Shown here: piece by piece, positions 43,295 to 52,800 of the stretch
Layout: the number at the start of each line of letters is the position of its first letter
Position numbering within the stretch: position 1 is the first letter of the stretch
From: Aureobasidium sp. EXF-3400
Taxonomy: Eukaryota > Ascomycota > Dothideomycetes > Dothideales > Saccotheciaceae
Direction: 5' to 3'
Assembly: GCA_024195585.1 (NCBI GenBank)
Contig: SWBL01000001.1
Coordinates: 410,184 to 474,183, forward strand
Length of the DNA stretch: 64,000 nt
Translations under genes and position numbers: made by a program
The notes under the pieces: model-generated
Seen by the model: the letters and a program-made list of their open reading frames with translations, nothing else
Database searches by the model: none
Told to the model about the DNA's origin: nothing

Positions 43295-43430
43295 AGAGGT
43301 GGAGACGTGGTTGGTAAAGTAAAGAGGCGGAGATGTGGTTGGTAAAGTAAAGAGGCGGAGATGTGGTTGGTAAAGTAAAGAGGCGGAGATGTGGTTGGTA
43401 AAGTAGAGAGGCGGAGACGTGATTGGTGAG
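43295..43430. repeat. 28-bp minisatellite, about 4.8 copies
   Basis: Units start at 43295, 43323, 43351, 43379 and 43407, each close to AGAGGCGGAGATGTGGTTGG plus TAAAGTAA. The middle copies are almost identical. The array begins 16 bases upstream of the pseudogene start codon. Confidence 0.95.
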
Positions 43431-43469
43431 TGGTCGTAAGTGGTGTGAAGAAGCGCGTATCTGCTTCAC

Positions 43470-43565
43470 AAGCAAAGTGGTATTGGCAGGGAGCTGGGCG
43501 AGACTGGTCTCGATGCCTTCACTAACAAGAAGGCCATTCATGTCAATGTGAGCACCAAGCTGTAG
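43470..43565 (+). pseudogene. 3' relic of a second aldehyde dehydrogenase gene
   Basis: These 32 codons, including the stop, read KQSGIGRELGETGLD then AFTNKKAIHVNVSTKL. They match the C-terminus of the ALDH at 39522-41396 at about 25 of 31 residues, and the bases after the stop (AAGGCTCCAGTGAA) match the first bases after the live gene's stop. Upstream of the KQSG codons the similarity ends abruptly next to the minisatellite region. The frame is intact but nothing else of the gene remains. Confidence 0.85.
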
Positions 43566-43699
43566 AAGGCTCCAGTGAATTTGTGGAGCAAGTGAACAAG
43601 AACCAAGAGGGGTTCTGCTTGTACATAGCTATGATAGCTTCAGGAGCCACTGTCATGGTTTAGTGGTACGTGATCTTTCCTTTCAACAAGTCTGCATGC

Positions 43700-44677
43700 T
43701 CAAGCATCAACTTCAACATCTCGGCGTGGACCAGAGTCAAGATCGGGCATCCAGCCCTTTGGCCGTTCTCTACCGCGTATCACCAGACCGTAGAGTGCCT
43801 TTTCCACCTTCTCGACACTGGTCTGCATGACATCCATCTTCTTATCCACATCACGAGCAAACGAACTGCCAAAGCCAACATTCAAGCCTTCCAACTCCGA
43901 ACGCAAAGCACGCAGATCTGTAAGCACATCTCTGTGGCTGCTTCCAGCTTGTGCATCCACATCCATCTTATCCTCTGCCGTTGCATCACTCGATTCCACT
44001 GAAGGCAATTTTCCATCCGTGGCCATGGTAGTGATTGAGAAACGCATCAGCTCTCCCGTCATGTCGAATACGCCCAGCAAATAATCCTCGACTGTGAGTT
44101 GGACGGGGCCACCCTCTCCACCTAGTGTACGCAATTGCTCAACCGAGTCTTCATATGTGAGTAGCGTTCCAGTAGTCAGGTAGTGTTGGAAGATAGCAGC
44201 TTCCATGTATTCTTGATTGCCACCAGTGATGTTGCGGGCATATCTCCAGGCATTCAGTCCTTGCAGTTCGGCAGAGACTGTGTTGTAGCGTTCCTTGATG
44301 ATGTCGTAGTATTGTGCATTATTCTTGTTGACATGTGCGGGTAGTGGTTGAGCGAGTTTGCGGATTCTATCGATACACCATCAGCTCTCTTGTCGCAGGT
44401 GTGGTTGGAGGGTGTTGATCATTCGAACCTTTGAAGAGTAAAGATACTGCATATCGCCTTTTGTCAGCCGTGGTTCTGTGGCAATGACTTTTGGAAGGGC
44501 TCAAGGAACGGACATCTTCTTCGATGCAGCGGTGATATCACGCGATGCTTTGATGGTGCGTTCGCGGCGATCGTGATGTTCATCCAATTCGGCGCGAAAG
44601 GTTTCGAACATGGGCATAAAAGGCGATTGCTGAGCTTCGGGGGCCTCCATTTCTGATCTTGGTCGCTTCTGGCCCAT
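43700..44677 (-). CDS. Translin-family protein (TRAX-like)
   Basis: Three exons: 44677-44514, 44446-44429 (only 18 nt) and 44366-43700, giving 282 aa. Phases agree exactly and rebuild the family core ASRDITAASKKIIFTLQRIR followed by KLAQPLP. Upstream is FETFRAELDEHHDRRERTIK, and downstream TTGTLLTYEDSVEQL, VEDYLLGVFDMTGELMRF and DVLTDLRALRSELEGL. Translin and TRAX form an RNA-cleaving hetero-oligomer (C3PO) that removes passenger strands and tRNA fragments. VEDYLLGVFDMTGELMRF with its acidic residues matches TRAX better than translin, but which of the two it is remains inference. Introns: GTCCGT..CTGAC..GCAG and GTTCGA..CTGAT..ATAG. Confidence 0.88.
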
Positions 44678-45211
44678 TTGCTATGTTGGAGTTGTATTGA
44701 GAGTTTTGGATTTCTGTTTGTGCAAGCTGCCCGCCTTTCTGTTTGTAGAGCTTTTGGTTATGTCACTGGGGAGGTCTTGGCGTTCATGGGCCTACATTTT
44801 GATCGTCCCGCGCAGCTCTCAACATGACTGTGACAGGGTTGACAAGGATGCTGGACTCAAGTCAAATTTGCGGGCCTGATCGGATGGTTTCAGGCTGTCT
44901 GCACCCTGCAGCACTGCCTGTCGTGGATCTGCTGGTCGTGTGCTACATAAGAAGTTGAATGCCCACTATTTTCACCTCGTCTGATTGTTGACCATCTCAA
45001 TTGCCCTCAAAATCGGATCCCATGCCATCTCAAAACTAGGTGAGTTTTCCAAGATGACCGTCATAGTCAAGTCCAATCTTCTGATTCGCGAGCAGACGAT
45101 TATACCACATTTTATATACCTTGCCACTTTGACGATTTCGACAATTTACAACAAGGCAATTGATAGCACTAGTCAAAAGTCGTCTGCACAGTCTTAGCAA
45201 TCAACAACGCC
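44678..45211. other. Divergent spacer, no gene supported
   Basis: About 530 bases between the TRAX-like gene start and the small membrane protein start. A GTGAGT donor at about 45041 could mark a 5' UTR intron of the small gene. Confidence 0.4.
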
Positions 45212-45532
45212 ATGGCATACGAAAATGCGGTTCCGATCGCTGTCATCGTTGCTTTTATCGTCTCCATCGTTATCCTGGTGCTTCTATTGCGCTGTCTCAA
45301 GCACAAGAACAGACAGAAGGAAGCGAGGGAGAAAGACATCGAGGCTGCTAAATTGGAGTCATCGGCCTTTGGCGATGGAGCTTGGGATGCCTTGACGCCA
45401 GTCGCAAGTCCGAGTGATGCATTGTTTCATGCAAATGTGAGAGAGGACAAGGGCCTGATGTATGAGCATGCTGCGGAGCACAAGACGGAGATGGAGTGGA
45501 GGGCTGCTAGACGGGCCCAAGGTCACGCGTGA
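45212..45532 (+). CDS. Small single-pass membrane protein, unassigned
   Basis: A single exon of 106 aa. The N-terminal 7 residues are followed by about 20 hydrophobic residues (VPIAVIVAFIVSIVILVLLL), then a basic stretch (RCLKHKNRQKEAREK) and a polar, acidic C-terminal part (LTPVASPSDALFHANVREDK, then HKTEMEWRAARRAQGHA). The positive charges after the helix predict a short outside/lumenal N-terminus and a cytosolic tail. I do not recognise the family. The frame looks real because it combines a proper transmembrane helix with a charged tail; supporting context is lacking. Confidence 0.55.
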   Translation: MAYENAVPIAVIVAFIVSIVILVLLLRCLKHKNRQKEAREKDIEAAKLESSAFGDGAWDALTPVASPSDALFHANVREDKGLMYEHAAEHKTEMEWRAARRAQGHA

Positions 45533-45643
45533 GTGGGGATGAGGGTGGCGGCTAGAGTTAGATAACGAATTTACGACATTAACATGCTCTGTTTGAAGAG
45601 TTGCTCGAACTTCTCCATATGTTAAAGTATTCGTGAGGAGAAA

Positions 45644-48600
45644 ATGTCGAGGTGGAAAGATGCGAACTCCACTCAAGGAGAAACTTCGGGGCTAGGCTTC
45701 GGTCAGGTCGTGACTGCGGGCAAGTTGCGTTTCGAAACCTTCAAGGTGTTTCGTGTCCCGTCACCAATTCCCTTGGATATCGCTATTTATTGCTAGGAGA
45801 CTGGAACAGACTTACGACCGTATCGCTATCTGTCTGGAGGAGTTGCGCGCACAAAGGATGACGTCCTACGAGGACAGTGTCACCGGCCATGCGTACAGCA
45901 CTCTGCTGCGCCTTGGGTTGCCCGCCTACACTATGCACTTCAAGAGTCCGACGTATATGAGGGAGTCTATGTTGGAGAGGTTGGACAGAACCGTGTGCAA
46001 GGATATCCTCAAAGCCTCTGCCCAACAGCCCGAAGTCAGGTTCGTCGCATGAACTCCGACGACATTCGCCATGTACTGATGCGCCTGCCTGTGTAGAGAA
46101 GGCCTAGGTACTGATGACAATATATGGAAAGACACGGTCACCTTGTTCCGCGCCGCCATTCCTTCGCTCGAACGCCGCTCTTTTGCCGTCTGGGATCCTT
46201 CCGCCGTCGACTACGAATCCACATCTGGTGCACTCATCGCTCAAAACTACCCTGGATTGTGGAAAGATTTGGAAAGGCTTAATGACCTGGTCTCAATACT
46301 ACGCAACACCTTGACGATTGGAGAGAAGGCCCAGGATCTGGCTGCCGAGTGCACCTTCGACCAAGAAATATTCAGATTGATCAACTGCTGCGTGCGAGTC
46401 ACGGCTAGAGGTTTTGATGGCGATGCTGGCACTGGTGATGAGGAAAAATGGCAGTGGATTGTGAACGCCTACAAGAAGTTGCTCATAACTTCTCTACAAT
46501 TTCTGAACAATTTGGTCGCACGCAATGAACGAAGGAAGCTGATGCTATGGGTTGCTCTCTTCGACAACTCGACCGAGGGAATTCTGGCCGAAGATGCCGA
46601 CGATACTACTGGAGGTCAATCTGCTCTTGGCGAGATGCCCAAACCACCTGTCTCTACTGGCGATATTCTGGTTGCGCTCGGTGAGACAAGTAAGGCTACT
46701 TACGACGCTGCACAAGACGCCTTGCATGCAAAACGACTACTTGCGAACAAGGACCAAATGAAACCACCCTCGAGACCCGTCTCTGGCTATGTACTGTTTG
46801 TTAGGCAACACCAGGCTGAGACTAGAGAAGCACTCGGCCCAACCGCAACTCCGGATAGCGTCGCAAAAGCGCTCGCTGCAAGATGGAGTATTCTGTCGGA
46901 CAAGGAGAAAACGACTTTCAACAAACAATACGATGCTCTTGCACAACAGTATGAGAAGGAAATGGCCGCTTACCAGGATGCCCGACGTCTCGCACAAGCC
47001 GAAAAAGACAAGTCAGACAGAGCACATGCCAATCAAGTTGCTGCACGTATTGCGCATATTGAAGAGCAGCTTGGCGATCGTATGAAGCCCGAAGGCACCA
47101 AGGTCGCCCCTATGGAACCCCCAGTATACAACGCAGATGGAGCCATCGCGTTCCCAGATGAGAAGACTTCTGCAGGACCCAGACCGGTGGCTGAGGATGA
47201 TTACAAGATGATGTTTACCGCTTCAGCCGGAGCCAAGATTCTGGAGAGCGGCAAATCAGAACTCATGAAACGACTGGAAAACTACCCTATTCCGCCACAA
47301 CAAGCTCAGATCGCAAGCCCAGCATCTCCAATCGCTTCTCCAGCTTCACCAGTGTATGAGAATCGAACGGACGAGGATGATGTGGGCCTGGACGAAGAGA
47401 GTGAGGAAGAGGAAAGCGAAGATGAAGACGAGTATCCTGGTTCCAGCGAGGATGGACGTGGGCTGTTGACCGATGTTCCCCTTATACTGGGTCCGTCTGA
47501 GATCGAAGTCCTGCCTATGATCGTCATGTCTGGAATTGTCCCACCCGCAAAATCAACACAAGCTGGTACGACAACCGAAGAAACCAACGCAATCGTCAAT
47601 ATGCATACCGTCAGATGTCATCTGCTACTGGCTCAAGACAATGGTAAAAACTTGTTGAGAGAGCTCTTAATATTTGTTGCTGCTTGGGATTTGCGAGAGG
47701 AAGAGCTCTACTTCAAATTCATGGTAAAGATTATGGAGGCAATCCTGGTCAATGGCTTGATGCCTTACGCATATCACGCCTTCCGGGATAAGTCCAGGTC
47801 CAAGGATATAATATCTCCGGCTCAAGCAGTCATCATGAAGCTGCTCACAAACATCTTCAGATCAAGAGCTGAGGCCTCCAAGACGAACCCACAACCCAGT
47901 GATTCTTATCCGTTGAGAGTTGACGTTCACATTGTCAACTTCATCTTCACAGAATTTCGCCAGCATATCATCCCGCAAACATGTGCGCTCATCTTCCTGC
48001 AAGGCAAGATTCACCAGAATTTGGCCTCGCCCGAAGACTTCCCGCTCAATCTGTGGGACATGGAGCGGATGTACGAAGGCGTATACCAATATCTTGAGTT
48101 CTTCGCGGTGCTTACCGAAGAGAGCATTTGGAAGGATGTCATGGCACAGTGGGAAGTTGCGAGTGAGCTTGTGACTTTGCTGAAGGAGCTTGAAGCTGCG
48201 ATCCCTAAACTTGGACCTGGAGGCACATCGCATGGACCCATCCCGAGACGCCCGGCTCCTCACCAACAGAATCACAACTACCAGCCACCCGCCCACAACT
48301 ATCCTCCTCCGCCAGCACCACCGCAAAACCTCAAGCCTTTGCCCATCAGTGTGGAACGACCGTTCGATCTGTCTCCGGATTTGGCCAACACCCTTCCACC
48401 CCTTCCCATCCCGCCAACTGATGCCAACGCCCAACCACCCAACACTACAATCTTCGAAGCCGAGACTCCTTTGGCCTATCCAGAGGACCCACAAGACGAA
48501 CCTTCAGATTTCGAGTGGCGCAATCTCAAGAAGTTGACCGTACTCGTACTTTCATCTCTAATCTGGAAGAACCGCAAAGTACAAGATCAGGTCCGCGAAT

Positions 48601-49091
48601 ATGGAGGTCTGGAAGCTTTAGTCGGATGCTGCCGCCACGATGAACACAACCCCTACATCCGCGAACACGCCATCATGTGCCTACGCTTCGCAGTCGAAAA
48701 CAACGAAGACAATCAAGCAGTGATCAAAGATATGGCAGGCATGGCAGCAGCAAGCGAACAGCGCATGCCCACCTACGCTGAAATCCCGCATGGCAAACTC
48801 ACTCACCCTGATCAATTGATTCCTTTCCAAGTCCCTCCTGTGCCTCAAGAGGTACTCGACACCAATGGCTACGAGACTTTTATGGATGGCAAAGGTCAAG
48901 TGGGCTTGAGAAGAAAAGACATTGGTGTTTCTTCAGGGCCGCAGAAACCTAGACCTCACCCTAAGATGACTGCGGAAAAGGCTGCAGAGCTTATGCAGAC
49001 TGCCCTTCGCGACCTTCCTCTTGGCGACAAAATACTCTTGGATAAAGAGAAGAAAGAGGCACTTGCCAAATTGGACAGAGCGTTTTCCTAG
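45644..49091 (+). CDS. Ataxin-10-domain protein carrying an internal HMG box
   Basis: Model: exons 45644-45745, 45810-46039 and 46097-49091, giving 1108 aa. Intron 2 (GTTCGT..TGTAG) is secure by phase; intron 1 (GTGTTT..ACAG) is the only phase-consistent choice I found and is less sure. Residues about 35-290 are helical (RIAICLEELRAQRM, LERLNDLVSILRNTLTIGE, FLNNLVARNERRK), like the N-terminal repeat region of ataxin-10/Ctr86. About 330-405 is an HMG box (PSRPVSGYVLFVRQHQAETR, then LAARWSILSDKEKTTFNKQY). An acidic stretch (about 435-455) and further helical repeats follow. About 915-990 is the C-terminal ataxin-10 domain (VQDQVREYGGLEALVGCC, PYIREHAIMCLRFAVENNED). No intron-like break separates the HMG box from the rest. 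Its role is unknown; ataxin-10 proteins act in cytokinesis and signalling. Confidence 0.82.
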
Positions 49092-49835
49092 AAGGATTAC
49101 ACTTGGATCAATCACCCCTTTCTGCGCGACCGCGAGCCACAACCCCAGCATCCAATCACGGTTTTCACACAGCACCAAGACAATGTGCCAAATCCTGTTA
49201 CAAGCAAACTTCTGCCTCGCCATACTGGTAGACGGTGTCCTCAGTGTTTGGAAACTATACCTCGCTGTCGTTGCGACAAATGTTTCTTCTGCCGGCGATT
49301 TCCGGATCAGTGCGTGTGTCGTTGGTTGATGGGTGAGTGAGGCTTTTGGTGTTGAAGAACGCTCGCTTTTGGATATTGTAAACATTCATTCTGGTGCTGT
49401 TAGTTTTAGAATTGGAATAATCAAGACGTTCTTTTTCTTTGTTCGTTACAGTCAGAATTGTACCTGGCTCTTTCTGCACGAAAAATAGTGGGAACAAGGA
49501 CAAAGACTTGGTGAAATGCAAAGTTGTTGTTCTATAGCTCGGACATTATGCAGAGATCGAATGAGGTGGCGGGCGCTCGGCGATGTGAGAATGACTATAT
49601 TTGTAGTTATAGCGAATGCCACAAACAAACAGCTCTAAAGCTACAATAATCAGATTGATGGAGAACAAAAAGTTGTGTGATAAAAGTACAACAGCGAGAA
49701 GAAAGCGAGTCACACTCGCTCCTTCCCTTAGAAATGAATGATGGGTAAAAAGAATGAAAAAAAGCCATGCGCTATGCAAAACAAAACAAAGACAAAACCG
49801 AACAATGCTCTCGAACGATGCTCTTTCTATCGTAC
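49092..49835. other. Convergent 3' spacer, no gene supported
   Basis: About 745 bases between the ataxin-10-type and SWR1 3' ends; only short frames occur. Confidence 0.5.
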
Positions 49836-52800
49836 CTATCGTACACGAGGACGATGACTACGATCCCTCCCATTTTTATCCAATCTCCCTCGTCGACTCT
49901 TGTCAGGAGGAGGAATATACTTGACATCCTTGAGTGCCCAGTCCAAGAACCCAAGCATATAAGTATCCACATGCGCGACTTCCTCTGCATCCGCCTCTTC
50001 CACATCCATAACATCAGCAGGTTCAGCAGGAGTAGGCGGAACACTAGTTTTCGGTGTCTTGGACTCTCTGCTTTGGTTTGCAGTAGCATTGTTGGTATTA
50101 ACGCCAGCATCAAAGTCAAAGTCATCAGCTTGGCCTTCTTTTTGCTGTGCGTGTGCTGCAGCAACATCTTCGGCGTCTTCCACTGCTTCCAACACTTTTT
50201 GGACGTTGTGTTCGCCTACATTGTTGCCGAAGACTCTTTCCACGGCTGCACCTGCGAAAGCATCGCCTAGAGTTTCATCATCGACAGTAGCGGCAGGAGC
50301 ATTAAAGTAATCAGTTGTGAACTCTCCTTCTTGGATGACGACTTCATCCAACAAACGCTTTTGATTGGACTTGCGTAGGATATTGACTTCGATGGTGTGT
50401 TCAGAGACGAATTTGTAGATGTGGACGTCGCGGGTTTGTCCGATACGGTGAGCGCGGTCTTGACATTGTTTGTCCATTTGTGGGTTCCAATCGAGGTCGT
50501 AGAAGATGACTGTATCTGCACCTGTCAAGTTCATGCCTACACCTCCTGAGCGTGATGAGAGGATGAACACGTCAATACGGGTGTCGCGGTTGAAACGCTC
50601 CATCATGTCTTGACGTTGTTCAATCTTTGTGCTGCCGTCGAGACGGAGGTAGCGGTATCCGTGAATATTCAAGAATTGTTCCAGGATGTCGAGGACGGAA
50701 GTCATCTGAGTGAAGATCAGGGCGCGGGAGCCGCGAGACTGGAGCTCACGGAGAAGGTCTGCAAGACGCTGTAGTTTGCCGCAGTCGTATTGAAGTAGTC
50801 GCTTATCTGGGAATGCAATAGACAAGCGCACACGCGATTCATGGAAAGCGTCTGGCTCTGGTGACTGTGAGATTGACTGCACACTGTAAATCGTGCTGCG
50901 TGGAACCATGTATGGCAGTATGTCAGATGCCACAGCATTGGGAGTAATGCACGCGAACTTGCGGATAAGAGTGTTCATTGCTGCAGATCGCTGATCAACA
51001 CTCTTGACCATGTTGTGGATCAGAGAAGAAGAATCGAGATACCACTCTGAATGCAAGACCCTGTCTCGAGGAGGTGACTGTCGCAGTCGATCTGTCGTAT
51101 AGGTTGTACATCTCTCGACAAGATCAGTACCGTACACGGGCGCAAACTCTGTCCGCTGTTCGGTGAGGAAAGCGCATTGGCGCAGGCGATTCAGCTTGTC
51201 CATCGCAGTCATGTGGTTCTGTTTTCCAATGACAGAAGTAAACGAAGAACTGTCAAGGGTGGTGGTCCCTAGCCTTTCGACTTCTCTGCGCACGATCTGA
51301 TCCATTGCCCTACTGGCTCTGAGTTGTTTGCTGCGTTTGACATGATACCTCGACCTCGACTCTCGGCTTGTCAAGTTGAGACTCAAGAAGTCCAGGTCAA
51401 GCACCTCGTGAGGGTCTTTGTAGAGCATCTTCCTCCGCAGGAACAGATCTGTGATCTCGAAGTCCGCTGCAATGGATCGAGGTTGACGCGTGTAAGGCTT
51501 CTTCATGGCGTAAGAAGTAACGATGGGACGCTCTTCAAACAGATCCGGATGATTGCACACCTTTCGCAACGACATCAACGCCTGTGATACACTGATCATG
51601 TTGCCTGATGTCAACTTTGCCTTGGTATCGGACAAGCCCATGAACGCATCATAAAGCTGACGTTGTCGTTTGGACAATCTGCAAATCATTGTATGTTCGT
51701 ATTTGCCTGGGAGTTGTTTCTCAACAGAGGACTTAAGACGGCGTAAGAGGTAAGGTCGAAGTGAGTGGTGCAACTTGTTGACAATATCTTGGGCTTCGTT
51801 GCCAAGCTTACTCTTGCCGTCAACAAAGATCTCATCAACAGGTCTGCGGAACCACTCTGTAAACTCTTCGAGGTCACCCATACCTTGTCCGTCTTGACCA
51901 GCAGTCAGGAAAGTAAGAAGCGACCACAACTCGATGATACTGTTTTGAAGAGGTGTACCAGTCAACAAGAGACGAGCATGTGTCTTGAGTCTGATCATGG
52001 CTTGATAACGCTGAGAGTTGAAGTTCTTGATGTTGTGAGCTTCGTCCAGAATCATGTAATGCCACTCGGGAACTCTGATAGCTGGCAAATCTTTTAGGAT
52101 GAGTTGATAGGAAGTGATGACAACATTCCAGATATCAGGGTTGCTCCAGCCTTTGCGCTTTTGCGCTCTCTCCTCGACAGAACCATAGTATGACAGAACC
52201 TTGAAGCCCGGCAAGAACTTTTTGAACTCCATCTCCCAGTTGAGGATAACCGAGGTGGGTACAACAATCAGATGAGGACCCCAGATGTGATGCTCCTCTG
52301 CGAGGTGAGCCAAAAGAGCAATGGTCTGAATCGTCTTTCCAAGACCCATCTCATCAGCAAGGATGCCGTTGGTCTGGTTGGCATAAAGTTTTGCAAGCCA
52401 GTCGAGACCCTCATGCTGGTATTCTCTCAACGTGCCTCTGAGCAGAGAAGGAATTTTGACCTTGGAAGACTTTCCAGGCTGAGGCGTCTCGCTAGACTCA
52501 GACATTCTGTCAGCTTCATCCAGATCAACGCTAGTGGTGGATTCGGCTTCAGTTGGCTCAATAGTGGTGTCGTCTTTCGGAGAGGTTTGACTACTTCGGT
52601 CCTCTGCGTGCGAATCGGCTGACAGCATATTGTGATGAGGGCTGAGAGAATGGGCGTGGAGCTTCTGAGGAGCAGTATCCTCAGTCTCCATGTCTGCTGA
52701 CAGTGATTGCGGATGTTCATGCTGCGCAGCGGCCGCCGATTCTTGCTCAAGTACGTCTTGAGACTCTGTAGACTTCCCGGAAGGCACTTGAAGGTCGTCG

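Noticed and set aside
43650..43675. TGGTTTAGTGGTACG resembling a tRNA A box
   Set aside because: No B box or acceptor partner is present within 200 bases.
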